The notes under the pieces are model-generated. The model was not told the origin of the DNA. It did not search any database and saw only the letters and a program-made list of their open reading frames with translations. Below, piece by piece: positions 53,805 through 62,209 of a stretch of DNA of 64,000 bases; positions within the stretch are counted from its first letter, which is position 1; every line of letters starts with the position of its first letter. This DNA is from VRUE01 sp963816785 (GTDB lineage: Bacteria > Actinomycetota > Thermoleophilia > Solirubrobacterales > 70-9). The translations under genes were made by a program, and so were the position numbers. Location of the stretch: assembly GCA_963816785.1 (NCBI GenBank), contig CAWFLL010000004.1, positions 1,178,001 through 1,242,000 on the forward strand, written 5' to 3'.

Positions 53805-55454
53805 TCAGAACCTGAGCTTGATCGTCTTGGTCTCAACCGTGATTTCGCCGGCCCGGCTGCGGGCGCTGACGGCGATCCGCGCCTTGGCCACTCCGCCGAG
53901 GAGCAGGGCCCGGCCTGCGGCGGCCCGGGCTCCCCCGGGCAGGCGCAGGACCAGCCTGCGCCAGGAGCGGGTCAGCGACGGCGCCGCGTCCTGGCCTAGA
54001 CGGCGCAGGTGCCGCACCTTCCGACCGGCGTCTTCCACCGCGGTGATCACGACGCCTCCGGCCCGCAGCGAGCAGGCCACCTGGGGGCAGCGGGCCCGGA
54101 CCACCACCTTTCTCAGCCGCTGGTGCTCGGCCCCGGCGAGGCGGAGCCGCGGCCCGGTGGCGTCAAGGACTTTGATCGGCAGGGTGATCGTGGCCGCCGC
54201 GTTGCCGTTGCAGGAGGCGGTCTGGCCGGTGAAGACCGTTTCCGTCGAGCAGCCCTCGTCATCGGTGACGCGGAGCGTGACGTAGTAGATACCGCGCTTC
54301 CGGTAGCTGTGCGCGCGGGTCGGCTGCGGCCCTTCGGCGCGGCCGCGGTCGCCGAAGTCCCAGGCGTAGTTGGCGATCTTTCCGTCGGGATCGGTCGAGC
54401 CACTGGCATGGAAGGTGAGTCGTTTCTTGGCGCGCCGTTGGCTCGGCGAGACCCAGAATGAGGCGGCCGGTCCCTGGTTGGGCACGACCGAGACGGCGAC
54501 CGGTTTGGTGCCGACGGTGATCGCCCCGGCCGCGAGGCTGCGGTTGGTGTCGAGAACCGAGACCGAGGAGCCGCCGCCATTGGTCACGTATCCCCGCAGG
54601 CCGTCCGCGGCGATCGCGACTCCGTTCGCTCCGGGGAATTCGAGCGGGGCGCCGATCGGCGCCCCGATCCCGGCGTCGATCTGAGTCAGCGTGCTTTCGA
54701 CTGGGCTCGCCGCGTACGCGAAGGACCCGCTCGGGTCGGAGGCGATCCCGGCCGGTTCGGTTCCGACCGAGATCGGGGCGCCGACCACGGTCCGGCTGGC
54801 GGGATTGAACGCGGTGACCGAGCTCGAGGCGCTGTTGGTGACGAAGGCCCGCCCGCCCCGGGGGCCGATCGTGAGCCGCGACGGGCCGAGCGCATCCGTG
54901 ATCGTGTCGACGACCGTCGCCGAGTTGGCATCGATCACCGAGATGTCGCCGCCCCGCTGGGCGACGAAGGCGGCCCCGCCGTCGGGCGAGATCGCGACGC
55001 CATCGGGTTCTTTCCCGACGGGGATCGGCTCGCCCACCGGCCCGAAGCTGGCGGTGTTGAGGACGGTGACGGTGTCGTCACCCGAGTTGGTCACATAGGC
55101 GCGGCCCCCGTTGGGGGTGATCGCGATCCCCCGCGGCGCGAGCCCGACCTCGATCGGTCCCTGAACGACGGTCCGCGTGGCCGTGTCGATCACCGAGACC
55201 GAGCCGCCGGCTGCATCGACGACCCACGCCCTCTTCCCGTCTGGCGTGATCGCGATGTCGACCGGTTCGCCGCCGACCGCGATCGTCGAGATCGCGGCAT
55301 TGGTCCCGGTGTCGATGACTGAGACGGTGCCGTCGCCGGAGTTGGCCACATAGGCGTCTCGAGCCGAGGCGGGCGCGCACAGCGCCAGCAGCGCCGCCAG
55401 GGCCAGGCACGCCACTCCGATGCGCCTACCGCCGATTATTCGACTGGATGACAC
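53805..55454 (-). CDS. Secreted YVTN beta-propeller protein with PKD domain
   Basis: About 549 residues. A signal peptide (RIGVACLALAALLALCAPASA) is followed by eight or so ~42-residue propeller blades of the form AYVTNSGDDTVTVLNT...PIPVGKEPDGVAISPDG, then a PKD domain (FHASGSTDPDGKIANYAWDFGDRG...YYVTLRVTD) and a basic beta C-terminus. Proteins of this type are surface or extracellular binders. I place the start at the GTG 55454, where GGAGG lies 8 bases upstream; the ATG at 55469 is the alternative. Confidence 0.75.
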   Translation of the reverse strand: MSSSRIIGGRRIGVACLALAALLALCAPASARDAYVANSGDGTVSVIDTGTNAAISTIAVGGEPVDIAITPDGKRAWVVDAAGGSVSVIDTATRTVVQGPIEVGLAPRGIAITPNGGRAYVTNSGDDTVTVLNTASFGPVGEPIPVGKEPDGVAISPDGGAAFVAQRGGDISVIDANSATVVDTITDALGPSRLTIGPRGGRAFVTNSASSSVTAFNPASRTVVGAPISVGTEPAGIASDPSGSFAYAASPVESTLTQIDAGIGAPIGAPLEFPGANGVAIAADGLRGYVTNGGGSSVSVLDTNRSLAAGAITVGTKPVAVSVVPNQGPAASFWVSPSQRRAKKRLTFHASGSTDPDGKIANYAWDFGDRGRAEGPQPTRAHSYRKRGIYYVTLRVTDDEGCSTETVFTGQTASCNGNAAATITLPIKVLDATGPRLRLAGAEHQRLRKVVVRARCPQVACSLRAGGVVITAVEDAGRKVRHLRRLGQDAAPSLTRSWRRLVLRLPGGARAAAGRALLLGGVAKARIAVSARSRAGEITVETKTIKLRF

Positions 55455-55532
55455 GCCGCGATCCTCCATCCGTCGCTTGCAACCGTCCCACTTCGAGACA
55501 CGGCAGGCTGCCAAGAGTTGCAGTCAAGCCGG

Positions 55533-56423
55533 TTAAGCGGAGCCGTCGCCCAGTTCCCTCAATGCCTCGACGGCGATCTGCGCCGTCTCGGTCGGGCTTT
55601 CGCCGACCCGCACGCCCTTCGCCTCCAGTGCCTCCTTCTTCGCCTGGGCGGTCCCTGATGAGCCGGAGATGATCGCCCCCGCGTGGCCCATCTGCTTTCC
55701 GGGCGGCGCGGTGAAGCCGGCGATATAGGCGACGACGGGCTTCGAGACCTCGGCCTCGATGAACTCGGCCGCGCGCTCCTCGGCATCGCCTCCGATCTCG
55801 CCGACCATCACGATCAGCTCGGTCTCGGGGTCGGCCTCGAACAGGGTCAGGATGTCGATGAAGTCGGAGCCGATGATCGGGTCGCCGCCGATCCCGACGA
55901 TCGAGGAGTTGCCCTCGCCCGCCTGCTTCAGCTCGTTCCCGATCTGGTAGGTAAGCGTGCCCGACTTGGAGACGACGCCGATCTTTCCCGGGTCGAAGAA
56001 CTGGGCCGGGATGATCCCCACGTTGGCCTTCCCGGGCGAGAGGACGCCGGGGCAGTTGGGCCCGATCAGCCTCACCCCCGCCTCCTTGGCCTGCCAGTAG
56101 ATCCGCAGCATGTCGAGCACGGGGATCCCCTCGGTGATCGCGATCACGGTGTGGACGCCGGACTCGACCGCCTCTTCGATCGCCGCCGCGGCGAATCGCG
56201 CCGGGACGAAGATCATCGACGTGTTCGCCCCCGCCTCCTCGACCGACTCCCGAATCGAGTCTAAGACCGGCACCCCCTCTACGTCCTGGCCTCCCTTGCC
56301 CGGCGTCACCCCCGCCGCCAGGTAGGTTCCGTAGGAGCGGTTGCGGAGGCCGTGGAACGAGCCCTCGCGGCCGGTCAGGCCGGAGACGACGAGCTTCGTG
56401 CTCTCGTCGACGACGATGCTCAT
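55533..56423 (-). CDS. sucD: Succinyl-CoA synthetase alpha subunit
   Basis: A 296-residue TCA-cycle enzyme. LVVSGLTGREGSFHGLRNRSYGT is the CoA-binding domain start, LIGPNCPGVLSPGKANVGIIP the central motif, and QMGHAGAIISGSSGTAQAK (~243-261) contains the active-site His that is phosphorylated. Its ATG (56423) overlaps the stop of a mini-ORF from the junction repeat (ATGA). It pairs with sucC just upstream. Length is normal for the family. Confidence 0.95.
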   Translation of the reverse strand: MSIVVDESTKLVVSGLTGREGSFHGLRNRSYGTYLAAGVTPGKGGQDVEGVPVLDSIRESVEEAGANTSMIFVPARFAAAAIEEAVESGVHTVIAITEGIPVLDMLRIYWQAKEAGVRLIGPNCPGVLSPGKANVGIIPAQFFDPGKIGVVSKSGTLTYQIGNELKQAGEGNSSIVGIGGDPIIGSDFIDILTLFEADPETELIVMVGEIGGDAEERAAEFIEAEVSKPVVAYIAGFTAPPGKQMGHAGAIISGSSGTAQAKKEALEAKGVRVGESPTETAQIAVEALRELGDGSA

Positions 56424-56473
56424 GACATCACCGCCCGCGTGCTCTGCTCTCGTTCGTTCGCGCTGATCATCAC
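56420..56473 (-). other. Coupling mini-ORF between sucC and sucD
   Basis: A 17-residue ORF encoding MMISANEREQSTRAVMS. Its GTG start overlaps the sucC stop (GTGA) and its TGA overlaps the sucD ATG (ATGA), so ribosomes could pass sucC-mini-ORF-sucD without release. Its peptide matches the first residues of the LOG-like protein. Whether it is translated is untested. Confidence 0.5.
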
Positions 56474-56515
56474 CGGTCGTCTCGCTCACTCACTTCCGCG
56501 TCCGCCGCGGGCGGG
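56433..56515 (-). repeat. 83-base gene-junction repeat, copy B
   Basis: Aligned gap-free to 46825-46907 with 14 mismatches. It covers the end of sucC (AADAEVSERDDR) and the mini-ORF before sucD. Confidence 0.7.
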
Positions 56516-57678
56516 TCTGCGCCAGGCCCCGCCAGCTCGACCACGCGGCGGGCCGCATCGAGCATCGTCGTCTCCTGGTGCAGGTTCGGCAGGGCGGCCT
56601 CGGCGAGGATCGCCAGGCCCTCCTCCGAGTTCGTTCCGTCGAGGCGGACGACGAGCGGCACCTGGAGGTCGATCTCGCCCGAGGCGGTGACGATCCCCTT
56701 GGCGATCTCGTCACAGCGGGTGATGCCACCGAAGATGTTGAAGAGGATCGCGGTCACCTTCTCGTCGGAGGTGATCACGGTGAGCGCGTCGACGATCGCC
56801 TCCGCTTTCGAGCCGCCGCCGGCGTCGAGGAAGTCGGCGGGTCTGCCGCCCGCCTGGGCGACCACGTCGAGGGTCGACATGCAGAGGCCGGCGCCGTTGG
56901 CGAGGATCCCCACGTTGCCGTCGAGCTTCACGTAGGTCAGCCCCCTCTCCTTCGCCATCGCCTCCTGGGGGTCATCGTCGGCCTCGGCGGCCTCGGCGAG
57001 CTCCTCGTGGCGGAACTGGGCGTTGTTGTCGATGGTGACCTTGGCGTCGAGGGCGACGACCTCGCGACCCGCGGTGACGATCAGCGGGTTGACCTCGATC
57101 AGCGTCGCGTCCTCGGACGATGCGACGTCGGCGAGTTTCGCGAGGACCTCGGCGGCGGCGTCACGAATGTCCTCGTCGAGGCCGGCGGCGTCGACGATCG
57201 GCCGCGCGGCGGCCGCCGTGAACGGGCGGGTCGGGTCGATGTGCTCCCTGACCAGCGCCTCAGGGTCCTCCTCGGCGACCGCCTCGATGTCCATCCCGCC
57301 CTCGGCGGAGACCATCGCCAGCAGCTTCTTCTCGGAGCGGTCGAGGATCACCGAGGCGTAGTACTCGGAGGCGATCTCCGAGCCGCCCTCGATCCAAACC
57401 TGGTGGACCCTGAACGGCCCCTCCCCGCGCGGCCCGCTGATGTCCATGCCGAGGATCGCCTCGGCATGCTGCTCCGCCTCGGCCCTGTCCGCGGCGATCT
57501 TGATTCCGCCCGCCTTGCCGCGGCCGCCGATCAGGACCTGGGCCTTGACAGCGCACGGGTACCCGATCCGCTCCGCGGCTGCAACGGCCTCCTCGACGGT
57601 CGAGGCGACCTCGCCGCTGGGCACGGGAATGCCGTGCTTGGCGAACAGCTGCTTGCCCTGATACTCGAGGAGGTCCAT
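56470..57678 (-). CDS. sucC: Succinyl-CoA synthetase beta subunit
   Basis: A 402-residue ATP-grasp protein. MDLLEYQGKQLFAKHGIPVP is the canonical N-terminus, CAVKAQVLIGGRGKAGGIKIA the nucleotide-binding lysine region, and GNVGILANGAGLCMSTLDVV and FNIFGGITRCDEIAKGI the C-terminal motifs. It forms the synthetase with SucD. The last ~12 residues belong to the junction repeat, so this end differs from family norm. The ATG at 57678 is chosen over an in-frame extension to 57771 that runs into the divergent promoter. Confidence 0.95.
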   Translation of the reverse strand: MDLLEYQGKQLFAKHGIPVPSGEVASTVEEAVAAAERIGYPCAVKAQVLIGGRGKAGGIKIAADRAEAEQHAEAILGMDISGPRGEGPFRVHQVWIEGGSEIASEYYASVILDRSEKKLLAMVSAEGGMDIEAVAEEDPEALVREHIDPTRPFTAAAARPIVDAAGLDEDIRDAAAEVLAKLADVASSEDATLIEVNPLIVTAGREVVALDAKVTIDNNAQFRHEELAEAAEADDDPQEAMAKERGLTYVKLDGNVGILANGAGLCMSTLDVVAQAGGRPADFLDAGGGSKAEAIVDALTVITSDEKVTAILFNIFGGITRCDEIAKGIVTASGEIDLQVPLVVRLDGTNSEEGLAILAEAALPNLHQETTMLDAARRVVELAGPGADPPAADAEVSERDDR

Positions 57679-57707
57679 TTCGGCGCGGCCCTGCGGCGCG
57701 GGGCGGC

Positions 57708-57717
57708 AGCCTATAAT
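57708..57717. promoter_or_regulatory. Symmetric bidirectional -10 box (sucC and HAD gene)
   Basis: AGCCTATAAT is A-N3-TA-N3-T. Plus TATAAT (consensus) ends 13 bases before the ATG at 57731. Minus TAGGCT lies 29 bases before the sucC ATG at 57678. Confidence 0.55.
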
Positions 57718-57730
57718 GCCGCGGCTCGCG

Positions 57731-58414
57731 ATGCCCCTTCCCAGTCTGAAAACCATCGAGTGGGTCACCACCGACTGCTACGGCACTCTGATCGATTGGG
57801 AGAAGGGGATTATCGAGGCCTGCAGGAAGGAGGCCGAGAAGGATGGGTTCAGCTTCGACGAGGGACCGTTCCTGCAGCGCTTCATGGAGGTCCAGGCCGA
57901 GATCATGGCCGGCTCCTACGAACTGTACGCGGAGGTGCTGCGCCGCACGATCGTCAAGGTCGCCGGGGAGATCGGCTGGGAGATCGAGCCCTCGCGGGCC
58001 CAATTCCTCCCCGACAGCGTCGCCTACTGGCTGCCGTTTCGCGAGGCGAACGCGGCGATGGACCGTCTCGCCAAGCGCTACCAGGTGGGGATCATCTCCA
58101 ACATCGACGACAAACTGCTGGGCGTCTCCCGCCGCCACCTGCGGACCGAACTCGATCTCGTCGTCACCGCCCAGCAGGTGCGCAGCTACAAGCCGGAACC
58201 GGTCCACTTCAAAGAGTGCGCCCGCCGGATCGGCGGCAAGAAAGGCTGGGTCCACATCTGCTCCAGCTACCAGACCGACGTGGCCCCGCTGCTGAAAATG
58301 AACGTGCCGGTGATCTGGGTCAACCGCCATGGCGAGAAGCTCGACGGCCGCAAGCCCCCCAGCGCAACCGTGAAAACTTTCCGCGCCGCGGCGAAAAAGC
58401 TCGGCGCGTCCTGA
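57731..58414 (+). CDS. HAD superfamily hydrolase, haloacid-dehalogenase-type
   Basis: A 227-residue HAD protein. WVTTDCYGTLIDWE (~11-24) is motif I with the nucleophilic Asp and a Tyr-Gly in place of Asp-Gly, as in type II 2-haloacid dehalogenases. VGIISNIDDKLL is motif II, RSYKPEPVHFKEC the Lys motif, and ICSSYQTDVAP the fourth, where a Tyr-Gln precedes Asp. It could act on a halo-acid or phosphate substrate. The ATG at 57731 follows a perfect TATAAT by 13 bases; the ATG at 57716 overlaps that box and is rejected. Confidence 0.75.
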   Translation: MPLPSLKTIEWVTTDCYGTLIDWEKGIIEACRKEAEKDGFSFDEGPFLQRFMEVQAEIMAGSYELYAEVLRRTIVKVAGEIGWEIEPSRAQFLPDSVAYWLPFREANAAMDRLAKRYQVGIISNIDDKLLGVSRRHLRTELDLVVTAQQVRSYKPEPVHFKECARRIGGKKGWVHICSSYQTDVAPLLKMNVPVIWVNRHGEKLDGRKPPSATVKTFRAAAKKLGAS

Positions 58415-58457
58415 GCGACGAATAGCGTTTCGCAACTTCATCGCCAGCCGGGGTTTC

Positions 58458-60279
58458 GTGGCTGTGAGCCTGGCGAGCGCTTCCATGTACGCACCAAGGC
58501 AAAAGACCCTGCCCTCACGTGCCCGCCTACCGATTGCGGCGGGACTGTTTGTCCTGCTCTGCGGCCTGCTGGCGGGCGGCTCCTGGACCCACGCCAGAGC
58601 GGCGGCTGGATCGGCGCCGCCCAGCTTCGTCGTGATCCAGACCGACGACCAGACCCTCGACGGCCTCTACGCGTCCGCCCCCGCCTACCCCGGCGCCCCG
58701 GAGACGCGGGCGATGCCCGCGACGCTCGACCTGATCGCCAAACGGGGGATCACCTTCAACCGCTACTACGTGCCGTATCCGCTCTGCTGCCCGTCGCGGG
58801 TCAGCCTCCTCACCGGCCGCTACGCCCACAACCACAACGTGCGGGGGAACGTCCAGCCGAACGGCGGCTTCACCGGGTTCGCCTTCCGTGCCGCCGCCTC
58901 CCACAACCTCGCCACCTGGCTGCAGGCGGCTGGCTACCGCACCGTCCACATCGGCAAGGTGCTGAACGGTTACGGCGACGCCCCGTATGACAACGGGACC
59001 GCGGTGACACCGGGTTGGGACGCCTGGTACGGCGTCGTGTCCGCCGACACGACGCACTACTACTACGGCTACCGCCTCAACATCAACGGCCAGATCGTCG
59101 GCCCGTTCGGCGACTCCGGGGGACTGGGAAACCCGTGAATACGGCGTCCGCGACGACCTCGGCTGCCCGTTCGCGCCGGCCAACGGGCTCCCCTGCTACC
59201 ACATCACCGATTCGCTCACGAACATCGCCAGCGCCGAGATGCTGGCGACCCCGGCCGAAAGGCCCTTCTACGTGCAGCTCGATTACACGGCCCCGCACGG
59301 GGACTTCCGCCGCCCCGCCGGGCCGGAGCCGGCGCCGCGCCACTACGACTGGTTCAAGGGCGCGCAGCTGCCCCACGATCGCGAAGAAGGGCTCGACGAG
59401 GGGACCGTGACCGATAAGCCCCGATTCATCCGCGAAGCCCCCCACCTCTCGCCGAACGAGCGCCACACCTACCGCATCTACTACCAGAAGCAGCTCGAGG
59501 CGCTGCGCGACGTCGACGACGGGGTGAGGCAGGTCATCGGCACGCTGAGCCAGATGGGCCGGCTCCAGAACACCTACGTCATCTTCGTCTCCGACAACGG
59601 CTTCTTCTTCGGCGAGCACCGCCTCCTCGGCGGCAAGTTCCTCGCCTACGAGCCGGCGACGCACCTGCCGCTGCTGATCCGCGGGCCGGGGATCAAGCCC
59701 GGCAGCTCGACCGGTGAGCTTGCGGCGAACATCGACATCGCGCCGACCGTGCTCGAACTGGCCGGCGCCGAAGCCGACAAGAGCATCGACGGCCGCTCGC
59801 TGGTCCCCTACATGCGCGATCCCGACCTCCGCAGCCGCCGGCCGATCCTCTTCGAGTCCTTCGTCGAAACGAGCGACGTCGAGGCGCAGGGGCAGCTCTC
59901 GGCCGGCAACGGCAAGGGCGGTGCGACCGCCTCTCTCCTCGCGCCGCCCAAGGACTACGCCGGGATCCGGCTCGGCCCCTACAAGTACATCGCCTGGCCG
60001 AGCGGTGAGAAGGAGCTCTACGACATCAACCGCGACCCGAACGAGCTCAACTCGCTGCACAAGGTCCCGAACTTCTTCCCGATCCGCAACTTCCTCCACC
60101 GGGAAATGCTGCGACTGGCTCAATGCGTCGGCAAGGCCTGCCAGGAAGTGTCGCCGCCGCTTCCACTGACACGCAAGGAAGCGCAGCGACTACAGGCCCA
60201 GAAACGCCGGGAAATCCGCGAACGCGAGCGTCAGCGCGAACGCGAACGCCGCGAACGGGAACGCGCGCGGAAACGGTAG
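58458..60279 (+). CDS. Secreted sulfatase (one frame change)
   Basis: About 606 residues with a signal peptide (LPIAAGLFVLLCGLLAGG). FVVIQTDDQTLD is the metal-binding start, and LCCPSRVSLLTGRYAHNH (~108-125) contains the C-x-P-S-R sequence that is converted to formylglycine. HIGKVLNGYG, DYTAPHGDF and FVSDNGFFFGEH are the other sulfatase blocks. Near 59130 an extra A in a GGGAAACCC run breaks the frame, probably an error. The C-terminus is very charged (RREIRERERQRERERR). It would remove sulfate from an extracellular glycan. Start codon GTG 58458 is uncertain; ATG 58485 is an alternative. Confidence 0.78.
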
Positions 60280-60365
60280 GGGGCGAGAGTCCCCGTTCGG
60301 ACAAGTGCCGCGCTAATCAGCGCGGCACTTTGAGTATCCGCCCGCCCAGGGGACTCTCGCCCCTA
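60277..60365. terminator. Nested inverted repeats between convergent sulfatase and carboxylase genes
   Basis: An inner perfect 12-bp hairpin (AAGTGCCGCGCT-AATC-AGCGCGGCACTT, 60303-60330) sits inside an outer ~17-bp inverted repeat (60277-60294 with 60349-60365, one bulged base). The outer left arm includes the sulfatase stop codon. T runs are short, so this is a plausible but not certain bidirectional terminator. Confidence 0.55.
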
Positions 60366-60395
60366 CTCGATCGCGGAGCTGGACCCCCGCCCCTA

Positions 60396-62147
60396 TTACT
60401 CGATGACCGCGAGCACGTCCCCGCTCGAGACGGCGGCGCCCTCGGCGACGTTCAGAGCTGTGAGTTTGCCGGAGCGGTGGGCGACGATCTCGTTCTCCAT
60501 CTTCATCGCCTCGATCACGCAGATCAGGTCGCCCTCCGCGACCTCGGCCCCCTGCTCGACCGCGACCTTCAGCACCGTACCCTGCAACGGCGAGGGGAGC
60601 GACTCGCTGGAGGCGCCGCCGGCTGAGCCTCCCCTGCGCTCCCGCCGCGGCGGCCGCCTGCCGGCGGCGGCGGCCGCCGCGGCGCCGACAACCCTGACGT
60701 CGAAGAGCTTGCCGGAGACCTCGACCTTGTAGTCGCGGGAGGCGGTCTCGGCCGCTCCGCCGTCCTCGGCCCCCGCCGGCGCGGCCGCCGCTTCGGGAGC
60801 GGTCGACTTCAGCCACTCGGGGTCCTCGATCAGATCGCGACAGGTCTCGCCATTCGCCCACTGCTCGGTGGCCAGGATCGCCCTGTGGAAGGGGATCAGC
60901 GTCGTCAGGCCGTCGATCTCGTACTCGCCCAGCGCCCGCAGCATCCGCCGCGTCGCAAGCTCGCGGTCGGCGTCCCAGACGATCAGCTTCGCGACCATCG
61001 GGTCGTACATCGGCGTCACCACCGAGCCGGCCTCCACCCCGGAGTCGACCCGGACCCCCGGCCCGGCCGGCTCGCGGTAGGAGTCGATCCTGCCCGGCGC
61101 CGGGGCGAACTTCTTGTGCGCGGCCTCGGCGTTGATCCGGCACTCGATCGCGTGGCCGCGCAGCTCGATCTCATCCTGGCTGAGCGCCGTCTCGCCACCG
61201 GCCGCGATCTTGATCTGCTCGCGGACGATGTCGACGCCGGTGACCATCTCAGTTACGCAGTGCTCGACCTGCACCCTGGTGTTCATCTCGAGGAAGAAGT
61301 AGTCCTCGCCGACCTGCAGGCCCTCGACCGTGCCCGCCGAGCGGTAGCCGACGGCGCGCGCGGCCTCGGTGGCGATCTTGCCGATCCGCTCGCGCATCTC
61401 GTCGTCTACCTGGGGGCCGGGCGCCTCCTCGATCAGCTTCTGGTGACGGCGCTGGAGCGAGCAGTCGCGCTCCCCGAGGTGGATCACGGCGCCATCCGAG
61501 TAGGCGAGCACCTGGACCTCGACATGGCGCGGGTCCTCCAGGTAGCGCTCGACGTAGACTCGGGAATCGGAGAAGAACTTCTCGCCCTCGCGGGCGGCGC
61601 CCTCGAACGCCTCGGCGAGATCGTCCGGGGTCATCGCGACCCTGAAGCCCTTGCCGCCGCCGCCGCCGGCCGCCTTGCATGCAACCGGGTAGCCCGCGTC
61701 CTCCGCCTGCTGCCGCGCCTCCCCGACGTCCTTCGCCGGGGCGGTGGCGCCGGGCACGATCGGCACCCCGGCCTCGGCCATGATCTCCCGCGCCCGCGTC
61801 TTCGACCCCATCGCCTCGATCGCCTCGGGCGGCGGCCCGATGAAGACGATCCCGGCCTCGGCGCAGGCGCGGGCGAAATCGGCGTTCTCGGCGAGGAAGC
61901 CGTAGCCGGGATGGATCGCCTCGGCGCCGGCCTTGCTGGCGGTGTCGATGATCTTCAGAACGTTCAGGTAGCTCTCGGCGGGCTCCGCCGGGCCGATCAG
62001 GAACGCCTCATCGGCCTCACGCACGTGGGGCGCGTCCCGGTCGATCTCCGAGTAGACGGCCACCGACCCGATCCCCATCTCCTTCAGGGTCCGCGCCACC
62101 CTGATGGATATCTCCCCCCGGTTGGCTATCAACACCTTCTCAAACAC
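60396..62147 (-). CDS. accA: Acyl-CoA carboxylase alpha chain (biotin carboxylase plus BCCP)
   Basis: A 583-residue protein. KVLIANRGEISIRVARTLKEMGI is the biotin carboxylase N-terminus, GGGGGKGFRVAMTPDDL the ATP-grasp loop, and EMNTRVQVEHCVTEM (~288-302) the catalytic region. After an Ala/Gly-rich linker the C-terminal biotinyl domain ends ICVIEAMKMENEIVAH (~542-557), with biotin attached to the Lys of MKM. It matches AccA3/PccA-type subunits used with separate carboxyltransferases for acetyl- or propionyl-CoA. TAGACT at 62156-62161 is 8 bases before the GTG at 62147, implying a leaderless message. Confidence 0.93.
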   Translation of the reverse strand: MFEKVLIANRGEISIRVARTLKEMGIGSVAVYSEIDRDAPHVREADEAFLIGPAEPAESYLNVLKIIDTASKAGAEAIHPGYGFLAENADFARACAEAGIVFIGPPPEAIEAMGSKTRAREIMAEAGVPIVPGATAPAKDVGEARQQAEDAGYPVACKAAGGGGGKGFRVAMTPDDLAEAFEGAAREGEKFFSDSRVYVERYLEDPRHVEVQVLAYSDGAVIHLGERDCSLQRRHQKLIEEAPGPQVDDEMRERIGKIATEAARAVGYRSAGTVEGLQVGEDYFFLEMNTRVQVEHCVTEMVTGVDIVREQIKIAAGGETALSQDEIELRGHAIECRINAEAAHKKFAPAPGRIDSYREPAGPGVRVDSGVEAGSVVTPMYDPMVAKLIVWDADRELATRRMLRALGEYEIDGLTTLIPFHRAILATEQWANGETCRDLIEDPEWLKSTAPEAAAAPAGAEDGGAAETASRDYKVEVSGKLFDVRVVGAAAAAAAGRRPPRRERRGGSAGGASSESLPSPLQGTVLKVAVEQGAEVAEGDLICVIEAMKMENEIVAHRSGKLTALNVAEGAAVSSGDVLAVIE

Positions 62148-62155
62148 GGCGCGGC

Positions 62156-62161
62156 AGTCTA
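62156..62161 (-). promoter_or_regulatory. -10 box (TAGACT), likely leaderless promoter of carboxylase gene
   Basis: TAGACT on the minus strand ends 8 bases before the GTG at 62147. Confidence 0.45.
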
Positions 62162-62209
62162 TTCGCCCCGATACGAAGGGTGGGGCACCCCACTCCTGGC
62201 ACCGGGCGG

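Noticed and set aside
60359..60404. Short direct repeat GCCCCTACTCGA / GCCCCTATTACTCGA as an attachment site
   Set aside because: Too short, no integrase nearby; more easily explained as part of the terminator region.
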